Source: Bacillota bacterium (lineage in GTDB: Bacteria > Bacillota > Clostridia > Peptostreptococcales > Anaerovoracaceae). Taken from it: DNA of 46,667 nucleotides. Below the pieces are notes generated by a model. The model was not told where the DNA came from. It saw only the letters and a program-made list of their open reading frames with translations, and made no database searches. How positions within the stretch are numbered: position 1 is the stretch's first letter; each line of letters opens with the position of its first letter. The position numbers were made by a program, and so were the translations under genes. Positions 1-8,463 of this stretch are shown here, piece by piece. The stretch is from contig JAFRJI010000050.1 in the NCBI GenBank assembly GCA_017432345.1, forward strand, positions 1-46,667, read 5' to 3'.

Positions 1-138
1 AAAGATGATGGTCAGGTTGTCGAATCCGACGCCATCCAGGATACGGATAAAAATGCCGGCGATGCACCAGCAGGTCCCGGCCAGGATCGGCAGTAGGATC
101 GCCATGCGTCGGATGGTAGTGTTTCGGGTGTCGTTCAT
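1..138 (-). CDS. EamA/DMT-family transporter, N-terminal fragment
   Basis: Reading leftward from an ATG at 138, 46 codons stay open to the window edge. The peptide has a short polar start (MNDTRNTTIRR) followed by a hydrophobic helix containing GTCWCIAGIFIRIL and then GFDNLTIIF. This matches the start of EamA-type drug/metabolite exporters, where a GT.WG..G.F.R helix is typical. Such proteins have ten membrane helices and move small metabolites across the cytoplasmic membrane; the substrate cannot be told. Only the first helix is present, so the family call rests on little sequence. The gene is divergent from the secreted protein at 245. Confidence 0.55.
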   Translation of the reverse strand, partial: MNDTRNTTIRRMAILLPILAGTCWCIAGIFIRILDGVGFDNLTIIF

Positions 139-171
139 GATACGGGTAGTATAGCATAATCGGTCTATCAC

Positions 172-200
172 TTGCCACCCAAGGCCGGAACGTATAAAAT
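172..200 (+). promoter_or_regulatory. Promoter for the secreted transglutaminase-like gene
   Basis: TTGCCA at 172-177 and TAAAAT at 195-200 are separated by 17 bp, a good sigma-A layout. The gene starts at 245 with an AAAGGAG ribosome site at 231-237. Confidence 0.5.
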
Positions 201-244
201 AATAACGAACAGGGAAAGCACAACGGCAACAAAGGAGACAGACC

Positions 245-1078
245 ATGAAACGGACCATTATTTGGATACTGTCGCTGGTCATGATGATCACGTTCGTGAC
301 CCCGGCTTTTGCATTGGATGAGGGGACTGGCGAACCGGAGCAGCCGCAGACGGGCTGGGTAGTCATCGACGACCAGACGTACTATATCGATCCGGACACG
401 GAGGAACCGGTCATCGGAGTCACGAAGGTCGACGGAACGTACTACTGCTTCGACCTGAACGGCGTATTGACAGCCGGCTGGATGGAGATCGAGGGCTTCA
501 AGTGGTACGCGGATGAGAACGGCGTCGTACAGACCGGCCTGAAGAAGATCGACGGAGCGAAATACCTTTTTGATAAAGCAGTGTATTACTATACGCTGGA
601 CAGCGGCGAGGACATCTGCCTGTACGGCGTCATGAACGATGTCGGGATCTATAAAAGATACGTGATCTCGTACACCGGCAAGCTCTACAAAATGCCGAGC
701 AAAAAGAAGGACAAGAAGTGCAAAAAGATCGCCAAGATCATCGCCAAGTGCAGCGGCAAGAAGTGCAAGGACATGAAGGATCTGGAGAAGGTCTCCCGCG
801 CGGCCATCACGGTCGGGGAATTCTACGGCCGCTGCGAGTATTCCATGACGGCGAAATACTATAACCAACCGTACGGCGTGTTCTACGCGAAGAAATGCTC
901 CTGTGCGGGGACGACCCGGGCCATGGGCCTGGTCCTGCACTACATGGGCTTCAAGTGGACGCACGTCAATGAGAACAAATACAAACACCAGTGGTGCAAG
1001 CTCAAGATGGACGGCAAGAAGGGCTGGGCCGACGGCATGATCGGCATGGCCGGATACGGCAAGCACCCTGCCCAGTAA
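245..1078 (+). CDS. Secreted cell-wall-repeat protein with transglutaminase-like domain
   Basis: The 277-residue product starts with a Sec signal peptide (about 1-23, cleavage after AFA). Residues 36-110 hold about four degenerate 20-residue aromatic/glycine repeats (TGWVVIDDQTYYID, GVTKVDGTYYCFD, AGWMEIEGFKWYAD, TGLKKIDGAKYLFD) of the choline-/cell-wall-binding type. A lysine-rich linker (about 150-180) follows. The C-terminal region resembles a transglutaminase/protease-like fold, with a candidate triad of Cys218 or Cys220 (CSCAGTTRAMG), His248 (KHQW) and Asp263 (GWADG). This suggests a surface enzyme attached non-covalently to the wall, perhaps a cysteine protease or cross-linker. The substrate is unknown and the catalytic assignment is inferred from motif spacing. 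The spacing of AAAGGAG to the ATG supports the start. Confidence 0.7.
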   Translation: MKRTIIWILSLVMMITFVTPAFALDEGTGEPEQPQTGWVVIDDQTYYIDPDTEEPVIGVTKVDGTYYCFDLNGVLTAGWMEIEGFKWYADENGVVQTGLKKIDGAKYLFDKAVYYYTLDSGEDICLYGVMNDVGIYKRYVISYTGKLYKMPSKKKDKKCKKIAKIIAKCSGKKCKDMKDLEKVSRAAITVGEFYGRCEYSMTAKYYNQPYGVFYAKKCSCAGTTRAMGLVLHYMGFKWTHVNENKYKHQWCKLKMDGKKGWADGMIGMAGYGKHPAQ

Positions 1079-1112
1079 TTAAAGAAAAGCAACGATTCAA
1101 GGAGGAAATACG

Positions 1113-2531
1113 ATGGCGATAGTTGCTGCATTCATGGTGCCGCACCCGCCGATGATCGTTCCGGACATCGGCCGGGGAAGCGAAGCACAGGTCGAGGAAA
1201 CGACCCGCGCCTACGAACAGGTCGCGGAGGAAATCGCCGCGCTTGCGCCGGATACCATCATCATCACCAGTCCGCATTCGGTCATGTACGCGGACTACTT
1301 TCACATTTCGCCGGGCCGCCATGCGAAAGGCTCCTTCGCCGGTTTTGGCGCCCCGCAGGTGAAATTCGAGGAGAACTACGATACGGAACTGGTCCGTGAG
1401 ATCTGCCGTCTGGCGGACGAACGGGACTTCCCGGCGGGAACGCTGGGGGAACGGGACAAGGCGCTGGATCACGGCACGATGGTCCCGCTCTGGTTCATCG
1501 AAAAAGCGTATCGTGAAACAGGAAAAGAAAGAAACTATCAGCTGGTGCGGATGGGCCTTTCCGCGCTGCCGCTGACGGATCACTACCGAATGGGGCAGCT
1601 GATCGCCAAGGCTATTGACGATCTGGACCTGAGCGGGGACAGCCGCCGCGTGGTCCTCGTGGCCAGTGGGGATCTGTCCCATAAGCTGCAGGAATACGGC
1701 CCGTATGGGTTCGCCAAGGAGGGTCCGCAGTACGATGTGCGCATCATGGATGTGTGCGGCAGCGGCGCCTTCGGTGAACTGTTCGATTTCAGCGAAAGCT
1801 TTTGTGAGAACGCGGCGGAGTGCGGCCACCGGTCCTTCGTGGTCATGGCGGGTGCCTTCGACGGAGTGGACGTGGAGGCCAAAGCCCTGTCGCACCAGGA
1901 TGTGACGGGAGTCGGCTACGGCGTCTGCACGTTCTATCCAAAAGGCTTCGACACCGCGAGGCGGTTCCTGGATCAGTATCTGGCGGATCTGGAAGCGGAG
2001 ATCGACGAGAAGCGCAGCCAGTCGGACGAATACGTGCAGCTGGCGAGAAAGTCGCTGGAAAGCTATATCCTGAAGCGGGAGCGCATCGACGTGCCGGCAG
2101 ACCTGCCGGAGGAAATGCTGACGACCAGGGCAGGGGCCTTTGTATCGATCCATAAGAACGGCGCCCTGCGCGGATGCATCGGGACCATCGGTCCGACGAC
2201 GTCCTGCGTGGCGCAGGAGATCATCGACAACGCCATCAGCGCCTCGACAAGAGATCCGCGGTTCCCGCCGATCGAACCGGACGAGCTGCAGTGGCTGGAT
2301 ATCAATGTGGATGTATTGGGAGAACCGGAAGAAATCGAATCCAAAGAGGAACTGGACGTGAAGCGGTACGGCGTCATCGTCAGCAGCGTCGGGAAACGGG
2401 GGCTTTTGCTTCCGGATCTGGAAGGCGTCGACACCGTGGATCAGCAGATCGAGATCGCCAAGCAAAAGGCCGGCATCCACCGGTTCGAGACGGTCAAGCT
2501 GCAGCGGTTCGAAGTGATAAGGCACGTATAG
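1113..2531 (+). CDS. AmmeMemoRadiSam system protein B-A fusion (MEMO1 + AMMECR1 domains)
   Basis: The 472-residue protein fuses two of the three AmmeMemoRadiSam components. Residues 1 to about 275 are the MEMO1/class III extradiol-dioxygenase-like domain (VPHPPMIVPDIGRG at the start, ITSPHS, LDHGTMVPLWFI, LVASGDLSHKL), with several histidines that bind metal in relatives. Residues about 310-470 are the AMMECR1 domain (GALRGCIGTIGP, TRDPRFPPI, YGVIVSS). The function of the trio is not established; co-occurrence with a radical SAM enzyme suggests one modification pathway. That third partner starts 26 bp downstream, so the two are likely cotranscribed. An AAGGAGG site about 10 bp before the ATG supports the start. 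Confidence 0.88.
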   Translation: MAIVAAFMVPHPPMIVPDIGRGSEAQVEETTRAYEQVAEEIAALAPDTIIITSPHSVMYADYFHISPGRHAKGSFAGFGAPQVKFEENYDTELVREICRLADERDFPAGTLGERDKALDHGTMVPLWFIEKAYRETGKERNYQLVRMGLSALPLTDHYRMGQLIAKAIDDLDLSGDSRRVVLVASGDLSHKLQEYGPYGFAKEGPQYDVRIMDVCGSGAFGELFDFSESFCENAAECGHRSFVVMAGAFDGVDVEAKALSHQDVTGVGYGVCTFYPKGFDTARRFLDQYLADLEAEIDEKRSQSDEYVQLARKSLESYILKRERIDVPADLPEEMLTTRAGAFVSIHKNGALRGCIGTIGPTTSCVAQEIIDNAISASTRDPRFPPIEPDELQWLDINVDVLGEPEEIESKEELDVKRYGVIVSSVGKRGLLLPDLEGVDTVDQQIEIAKQKAGIHRFETVKLQRFEVIRHV

Positions 2532-2557
2532 AAGCGCGGTTGCGCGAGGTTATTGAG

Positions 2558-3394
2558 ATGACGGTATGCAACGTATGTTTCAGACATTGTGATATTCCGG
2601 AAGGCGGCACGGGTTTTTGCGGCGGCCGCGTCTGCAAAGGCGGGCAGGTCATCGCCGGCAATTACGGGCGCGTGACATCGCTGGCGCTGGATCCCATCGA
2701 GAAGAAGCCGCTGAAGCACTTCCATCCCGGCAGCCTGATCCTTTCCGTGGGAAGCTACGGCTGCAATCTGCGCTGTCCGTTCTGTCAGAACTATTCGATC
2801 TCCTGGTCGGAAGAGGCGCAGCGGCAGGCAAAGCGCACGTAACACCTGACGCCGGAGACCATCGCCAGGACGGCACTGGTATACCGCGATAAGGGGAATC
2901 TCGGCGTCGCGTTCACGTACAACGAACCGCTGATCGGGTATGAATTCGTGCGCGATACAGCGCGGCTCGTTCACGAGCAGGGCATGCAAAACGCCATGGT
3001 CACCAACGGCACAGCGGAACTGGCCGTGCTGGAGGAGCTGCTGCCGTACATCGACGCGATGAACATCGACCTGAAAGGGTTCACCGACCGCTACTATACC
3101 GAAGTCCTGGGCGGCAACCGGAAGATGGTCATGGATTTCATCGAGCGGGCGGTCCGCGACTGCCATGTCGAACTGACGACGCTGATCGTGCCGGGCGAGA
3201 ACGACAGCATCGAAGAGATGCAAAATCTTACGAAGTGGGTCGCGGGGCTCGACCGATCGATTCCGCTGCACATCTCGCGGTTCTTCCCGCGTTTTCATAT
3301 GACGGACCGGGATGCGACGGATGTGGCGCGCATCTATGAGCTGGTCGAAACAGCCCGGGCCGAACTGGATCATGTGTATCCGGGGAATTGTTAA
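2558..3394 (+). pseudogene. AmmeMemoRadiSam radical SAM enzyme, interrupted by in-frame TAA
   Basis: This frame encodes a PflA-like radical SAM protein of about 278 residues, but a TAA at 2840-2842 falls after codon 94. Before the stop are a cysteine-rich N-terminus (Cys4, Cys7, Cys11, Cys21, Cys26) and the radical SAM cluster motif Cys69-x3-Cys73-x2-Cys76 (GCNLRCPFCQN). After the stop the same frame continues without a shift: HLTPETIARTALVYRD, FTYNEPLIGYEF, MVTNG, AMNIDLKGFTDRYY, LIVPGEND, then TAA at 3392-3394. Relatives have a residue such as Tyr where the stop lies, so a single base change explains it. It is either a recent nonsense mutation or a sequencing error. The cluster half without the barrel half should be inactive. 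Confidence 0.82.
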
Positions 3395-3398
3395 AAGA

Positions 3399-4670
3399 AT
3401 GGGTAAATTGCGTACAGCACAAAATAATATTACACTTTGGTTTTTTACCGCACTGCTGGGGGCGGCCGTCGGCATCATCGTTTGGTGCTTCGTTCAGGTG
3501 GTGCGGAGTTACACGTCCCTGTTGTGGGAGTTTCTCCCGGACGTGACCGGACTGAAATTCCTGCCGGTCATCATCTGCACGGTCGGAGGGTTTTGCATGG
3601 GCCTGCTCCGGCGGAAATACGGGGACTATCCGGAGGAACTGCCGGTCGTTCTGGGAAAGATCAAGCGCCAGAAACATTACGATTACCATCCGATGCTGGT
3701 GATGATCGTTTGCGCTATGATCCCGCTGGTGTTCGGCGCCAGCGTCGGTCCGGAAGCCGGGCTCACCGCCATCATCGCGGGGCTTTGCTATTGGATCGGC
3801 GACAACGTCAAATACGCCAAGGAACATACGGCGGAATACTCGGAAGTCGGCGCGGCGGTCACGTTGGGCAGCCTGTTCCACATGCCGCTGTTCGGGATCT
3901 TCGCTATGGAAGAAGAACCGGCAGTTGACACGAAAGGGGATAGCACGGGCACTTCGGAGCCGAAGAAGGCGGCCCCGGTGCTGTCAAAAACGACAAAGCT
4001 TCTGTTATACGGACTGTCGGTTGCCTCCGCGTTTCTGGTCATGAAGGGGCTGGGCGTTTTGATCCGGCCGGCCAGCGAAGGATTCCCGTCGTTTGAGGAA
4101 GCGGGGATCAGCGGTGCTGACTACGCGCTGATGCTTCTGTACATCCCGATCGGCCTCATCGTGTATCTTCTCTACGTGGGCACGATCAAAGGGGCCGGTA
4201 TGACAGCCAAGCACATTCCGGTCGTCTTGAAAGAGACGATCTGCGGGCTTTGCGTTGGTCTGGTGGCGCTGGCGGCGCCGATGGTGCTGTTCTCCGGAGA
4301 AGAAGAGCTGGAACGGCTGCCGGATACGTTCACCACATACGCGCCGATGGTTCTGGTCGGCATCGGTCTCCTGAAAGTCATCATGACCGCATTCTGCATT
4401 GAATTCGGATTAAAGGGCGGGCATTTCTTCCCGCTGATTTTTGCATGTTCTTGTGTCGGGTTCGGCATTTCGATGCTCTTTTTCCCGACCTCCTTCGATC
4501 ACGCCGTCTTCGCGGCAGCGATCGTGACCGCAGCGACATTGGGCGCGCAAATGAAAAAGCCGTTCGCCGTATCCATGCTGCTGCTTCTATGTTTCCCGTT
4601 CCGGGTCGTCCTCTGGATCTTCCTGGCCGCGGTCGTCGGCGGCAAAGTCGGCTCACGACTACATTTCTGA
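3399..4670 (+). CDS. ClC-family chloride channel/transporter, divergent
   Basis: A 423-residue polytopic membrane protein. Residues around GASVGPEAGLTAI correspond to the ClC GxxxGxE segment that carries the gating glutamate, GSLFHMPLFGIFAMEE matches the following helix pair, and KGGHFFPLIFACSCVG corresponds to the GxFxP ion-binding loop. The usual early GSGIP motif is not obvious, so ion selectivity is uncertain. ClC proteins carry chloride or other halides, either as channels or as proton-coupled antiporters. The ATG at 3399 is only 4 bp after the radical SAM gene, with a weak ribosome site; the open frame continues further upstream but overlaps that gene. It probably belongs to the same transcript. 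Confidence 0.75.
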   Translation: MGKLRTAQNNITLWFFTALLGAAVGIIVWCFVQVVRSYTSLLWEFLPDVTGLKFLPVIICTVGGFCMGLLRRKYGDYPEELPVVLGKIKRQKHYDYHPMLVMIVCAMIPLVFGASVGPEAGLTAIIAGLCYWIGDNVKYAKEHTAEYSEVGAAVTLGSLFHMPLFGIFAMEEEPAVDTKGDSTGTSEPKKAAPVLSKTTKLLLYGLSVASAFLVMKGLGVLIRPASEGFPSFEEAGISGADYALMLLYIPIGLIVYLLYVGTIKGAGMTAKHIPVVLKETICGLCVGLVALAAPMVLFSGEEELERLPDTFTTYAPMVLVGIGLLKVIMTAFCIEFGLKGGHFFPLIFACSCVGFGISMLFFPTSFDHAVFAAAIVTAATLGAQMKKPFAVSMLLLLCFPFRVVLWIFLAAVVGGKVGSRLHF

Positions 4671-4724
4671 TCTGAATAATCAACCATTTTTTATGCTTTT
4701 TTTGCATAAGAGCAAGAGTAAGTC

Positions 4725-4754
4725 TTGACGTTTTATAATGATTTAAAGTATTAT
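4725..4754 (+). promoter_or_regulatory. Promoter of the PFOR gene
   Basis: TTGACG at 4725-4730 and TATTAT at 4749-4754 are 18 bp apart, within an AT-rich 126-bp gap. The AGGAGG ribosome site lies at 4785-4790. A second TATAAT at 4734-4739 lacks a matching -35. Confidence 0.5.
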
Positions 4755-4796
4755 AGAAGTTGATTTTTGTTACCATTATTTTTTAGGAGGAACACT

Positions 4797-7700
4797 ATGT
4801 CAGAAAGTAAAAAGTACTTTGCGACCATGGACGGAAATGAAGCCGCCGCACATATGGCGTACCCGTTCACAGAGGTTGCAGCGATCTATCCGATCACGCC
4901 ATCATCACCTATGGCGACATTGACTGACAAGTGGGCCGCGCAAGGCAGAAAAAACATTTTCGGTCAGGCAGTAACATTGACCGAAATGCAGTCCGAAGCC
5001 GGAGCCATTGGAGCAGTACATGGGGCCATTCAAACCGGAGCTCTATCCACGAGCTACACTTCTTCACAGGGCCTAATGCTAATGATTCCGGTGCTATATA
5101 GAATCGCAGGGGAAAGACACCCGGTCGTGCTGCACGTAGCGGCAAGAACGGTGGGTACCCACGCCATGAGTATTTTTGGCGACCATTCCGACGTAATGGC
5201 ATGTAGGGACACGGGGTTCGCGCAGTACTGCACGGCTTCCGTCCAGGAGATCGTAGACCTGGCGCCTGTCGCACATCTTGCGGCGATCGAATCCAGCATT
5301 CCGTTCATGCACTTCTTCGACGGATTCCGGACCTCGCATGAGATCAACAAGGTCGAGATTCCGGACATGGATGAGATCACTGAACTGATCGATAAGCCAT
5401 CCCTTGCCGATTTCAAGAACCGGGCGCTCAATCCGGAACATCCGACACTGAGAAATACCGTACAGAACGGCGATATCTATTTCCAGGTCAGAGAGGCCAA
5501 CAACCAGGACTACGAAGACCTGCCGGCGATCGTCGAGAAGTACTTCCATAAGATCAACGAGATCACAGGACGCAATTATGAGCTGTTCAATTACTACGGC
5601 GATCCGGAGGCGACGGACATCGTCATCGCCATGGGATCCGTCACCGGCGCGATCCAGCAGGCGGTCGACGCGCTGCGCAAGGAAGGCCGCAAAGTCGGAT
5701 TCCTGCAGGTGCACCTTTTCCGGCCGTTCTCGGCGGAGCATTTCCTCGCCGGCATTCCTGAAACAGTCAAGAGAATCGCAGTTCTCGACCGGTGCAAAGA
5801 CATGGGCGCTCTCGGAGAGCCTCTGTATCAGGATGTCTGTACTGCCATCTTCAAGGCAAAGAAAGACATTGAGATCGTTGGCGGAAGATATGGACTCAGC
5901 TCCAAGGACACGGATCCGGGCCAAATCGTAGCCACATTCGACAACCTGCTTGCGGAGAAGCCGATCAACGGATTCACCATCGGTATCACCGACGACCTGA
6001 CATTCAAGTCGCTGCCGTGCAAGCCGTTCGTGCTGGACGATAACGACATGATCGAGTGTAAGTTCTGGGGTCTCGGCGGAGATGGAACCGTCGGCGCCAA
6101 TAAGAGTACCGTCGAGATCATCAACTCCACGACAGATATGTTCGGGCAGGCGTATTTCGAATACGACGCCAAGAAGACGCTGGGAACGACGAAGTCCCAC
6201 CTGCGCTTCAGCAAAAATCCGATCCGGAGCTCCTACTATGTAAAGAACGCGGACTTCCTCGCGTGCCATAACCACCACTTCCTGGACGAATACTGGATTC
6301 TGGAAGAGGTCAAGCCGGGCGGGACGGTGCTCATCGACTGTCCTTGGACACCGGAGGAAACACTTAAAGAACTGTGGCCGTCCGACAAGAAGCTGTTGGC
6401 TGAACGGAACATCAATCTGTATATCATCGACGCGACCAAGATCGCCGAAGAACTGGGACTGGGGAACCACAAGAACTCCATCCTCCAGGCGGCGTTCTTC
6501 ACCATCATGAAGATTATCCCGGTGGAGCAGGCCGTCGCGGAAATGACCCGTGCAGTCAAGAACAAGTACCGCGCCAAGGGCAACGCGGTCGTCAAGAAGA
6601 ACATCCAGGCCGTCGAAGCCGGCGTTGAGGGCTTTGTAAAAGTCCCGATCCCGCCGGAATGGGCCGACATCGAAGTGGAAGAAGAGATCGAAGATGAGAG
6701 CAGACCTTGGATGATCCGCAAGATCGTCGATCCGATCAACCGCCAGCAGGGCGACACTTTGCCGACGAGCATCCTGGCCACCATGAAAGACGGCCAGATC
6801 GAGATGGGCGTCACGGCGTACGAGAAGCGCGGCCTGGCCGTGCACGTGCCGCAGTGGAAAGCGGAGATCTGCAACCAGTGCAACCGTTGCTCCTTCGTTT
6901 GCCCGCACGCGGCGATCCGCCCATACATCCTGAATGAAGAAGAAGCGTTGAATGCACCGGAGGGTTTTGTAATCACACCGCTGCGGAGCTATAAGGGCAA
7001 AGACGGCAAAAAGCTGTTCTACAGCCTGCAGATATCACAATACGACTGCACCGGATGCGGAAGCTGCATCCCGGTCTGCCCGGCGAAGGGTAAGGCCATC
7101 GAGATGGTCGACGCCAATCCGACCAGCAAGTCGCAGATGCGCTGGGACTACGCGCTGAACCTGAGCGACAAGGGCGACATCTTCTCGCCGTATTCCGTCA
7201 AGGGCAGCCAGTTCCGTCAGCCTCTGGTCGAATTCTCCGCCGCCTGTGCGGGATGCGGGGAAACGCCGTATGCGAAACTGCTGACGCAGCTCTTTGGAGA
7301 CCGGATCTACTGGGCGAACGGCACCGGCTGTTCACAGGCCTGGGGAAGCGGCATGCCGGGAATCCCGTATTGTCTGAACAAGAAGGGACACGGCGTCGCA
7401 TGGACCAACTCGCTGTTTGAGAACAACGCGGAGCTCGCGCTCGGCATGTATCTGTCCGTCAAGCAGCAGAGAGAGAAGCAGCTCGAACTCGTCAGAGAGT
7501 ATTACGAGGAGACTAGAAGCGAGTATGCGATGGATTGGATCGATACATATAACGATATCGATGCTTCACTGGAAGCCACGGATCTGCTCATCGCAGAGCT
7601 GGAAGAAATGGCCGTGGAAGACGCTTTCCAGGAAGACCTGAAGCCGAGATCCTTTGAGCTCGCCAGAAAGATTCTCAGAAGAAAAGATTATCTCTGCAAG

Positions 7701-8339
7701 AAGAGCTTCTGGATGTACGGCGGCGACGGTTGGGCTTACGATATCGGATATGGCGGCCTCGACCACGTCGTAGCGACCGGCGAGGACATTAACGTCTTCA
7801 TCATCGATAACGAAGTTTACTCCAACACGGGCGGACAGAGCTCCAAGGCAACGCCGCTGGGAGCGGTCGCGGAATTCCAGGCGTCCGGTAAGAAGACCAA
7901 GAAGAAGGACATCGCGCAGATCCTGAAGACCTACGGCAATGTTTATGTCGCATCCGTCGCGATGGGCGCCGACATGAACCAGCTGATCAAGGCCATCCGT
8001 GAAGCGGAAGAACACAAAGGCCCGTCGGTCATCGTCGCTTACACGCCATGTACGGTACACGGCATCAAGAGCGGCATGAACAACGTACAGGAAGAGATGA
8101 AGCGCGCGGTCGATTCCGGATACTGGCCGCTCTACCGGTACAACCCGGATAAGGACGAGCAGAAGATGTGCGTCGACTGCAAAGCCCCATGCATGGCTTA
8201 CGAAGACTTCCTGGATGGCGAGAACCGTTACGCGGCCCTGAAGATCACATTCCCGGAGAATGCGGAGAAACTCTTCAAGGAAGCCAGCGATGACGCCATG
8301 GCAAGATACGAGATGTTCAAGCGTCAGGAGAAACTGTAG
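4797..8339 (+). CDS. nifJ: Pyruvate:ferredoxin (flavodoxin) oxidoreductase, single-chain
   Basis: The 1180-residue homodimeric type oxidises pyruvate with CoA to acetyl-CoA and CO2 and passes electrons to ferredoxin in the cytoplasm. Visible parts in order: domain I with YPITPSSPM (31-39); the gamma region; two 4Fe-4S clusters in a ferredoxin-like domain, CNQCNRCSFVCP from Cys692 and CTGCGSCIPVCP from Cys751; ACAGCGETPY, which supplies proximal-cluster cysteines; and the TPP site GDGWAYDIG (976-984) with NTGGQSS from Asn1010. Length is normal. The ATG at 4797 follows AGGAGG by 6 bp; an upstream in-frame TTG lacks such a site. With pta at 11296 it forms the acetyl-CoA/acetyl phosphate branch of fermentation. 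Also known as por. Confidence 0.97.
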   Translation: MSESKKYFATMDGNEAAAHMAYPFTEVAAIYPITPSSPMATLTDKWAAQGRKNIFGQAVTLTEMQSEAGAIGAVHGAIQTGALSTSYTSSQGLMLMIPVLYRIAGERHPVVLHVAARTVGTHAMSIFGDHSDVMACRDTGFAQYCTASVQEIVDLAPVAHLAAIESSIPFMHFFDGFRTSHEINKVEIPDMDEITELIDKPSLADFKNRALNPEHPTLRNTVQNGDIYFQVREANNQDYEDLPAIVEKYFHKINEITGRNYELFNYYGDPEATDIVIAMGSVTGAIQQAVDALRKEGRKVGFLQVHLFRPFSAEHFLAGIPETVKRIAVLDRCKDMGALGEPLYQDVCTAIFKAKKDIEIVGGRYGLSSKDTDPGQIVATFDNLLAEKPINGFTIGITDDLTFKSLPCKPFVLDDNDMIECKFWGLGGDGTVGANKSTVEIINSTTDMFGQAYFEYDAKKTLGTTKSHLRFSKNPIRSSYYVKNADFLACHNHHFLDEYWILEEVKPGGTVLIDCPWTPEETLKELWPSDKKLLAERNINLYIIDATKIAEELGLGNHKNSILQAAFFTIMKIIPVEQAVAEMTRAVKNKYRAKGNAVVKKNIQAVEAGVEGFVKVPIPPEWADIEVEEEIEDESRPWMIRKIVDPINRQQGDTLPTSILATMKDGQIEMGVTAYEKRGLAVHVPQWKAEICNQCNRCSFVCPHAAIRPYILNEEEALNAPEGFVITPLRSYKGKDGKKLFYSLQISQYDCTGCGSCIPVCPAKGKAIEMVDANPTSKSQMRWDYALNLSDKGDIFSPYSVKGSQFRQPLVEFSAACAGCGETPYAKLLTQLFGDRIYWANGTGCSQAWGSGMPGIPYCLNKKGHGVAWTNSLFENNAELALGMYLSVKQQREKQLELVREYYEETRSEYAMDWIDTYNDIDASLEATDLLIAELEEMAVEDAFQEDLKPRSFELARKILRRKDYLCKKSFWMYGGDGWAYDIGYGGLDHVVATGEDINVFIIDNEVYSNTGGQSSKATPLGAVAEFQASGKKTKKKDIAQILKTYGNVYVASVAMGADMNQLIKAIREAEEHKGPSVIVAYTPCTVHGIKSGMNNVQEEMKRAVDSGYWPLYRYNPDKDEQKMCVDCKAPCMAYEDFLDGENRYAALKITFPENAEKLFKEASDDAMARYEMFKRQEKL

Positions 8340-8351
8340 ATAACGATGCAA

Positions 8352-8378
8352 AACTAAGCAAAAAGTGCTAGCTTAGTT
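8352..8378 (+). repeat. Perfect 8-bp inverted repeat after PFOR
   Basis: AACTAAGC at 8352-8359 and GCTTAGTT at 8371-8378 are exact inverted copies with an 11-nt loop. No T-run follows, so this may be an RNA-stabilising hairpin or an operator rather than a terminator. Confidence 0.5.
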
Positions 8379-8405
8379 GACTATAGTCTTAGTTTATGAG
8401 ATACT
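8377..8405 (+). promoter_or_regulatory. Possible promoter for transporter copy 1
   Basis: TTGACT at 8377-8382 and GATACT at 8400-8405 are 17 bp apart. The predicted transcript would begin inside the hairpin at 8403-8440, so promoter and hairpin may be alternative readings of the same DNA. Confidence 0.3.
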
Positions 8406-8440
8406 GTTGTAAATCTGCGAAACCGCATTTTTACAACAGT
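8403..8440 (+). terminator. Strong hairpin between PFOR and the first transporter
   Basis: ACTGTTGTAAA (8403-8413) pairs perfectly with TTTACAACAGT (8430-8440), and an inner TGCG/CGCA stem (8416-8419, 8424-8427) extends it. An AT-rich tail with TTTTT follows, just before the GGAGGAG of the next gene. It likely ends or attenuates the PFOR transcript. Confidence 0.55.
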
Positions 8441-8463
8441 ATTTACTATTTTTGGAGGAGAAT

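Noticed and set aside
1002-2525. Long leftward open frame of 507 codons
   Set aside because: It is the antisense shadow of the AmmeMemoRadiSam B-A fusion; its product is Arg/His-rich without family features, and the opposite frame has clear domains and a ribosome site.
2840-2842. Recoded stop (selenocysteine or pyrrolysine) in the radical SAM gene
   Set aside because: The codon is TAA, not TGA or TAG, and relatives do not need an unusual residue there.
4691-4709. TTATGC/GCATAA inverted repeat as a terminator
   Set aside because: The T-run is in the loop rather than after the stem, and the stem is only 6 AT-rich pairs.
5094-6908. Leftward open frame of 604 codons
   Set aside because: Shadow of PFOR caused by GC-biased third positions; no ribosome site or recognisable domain.
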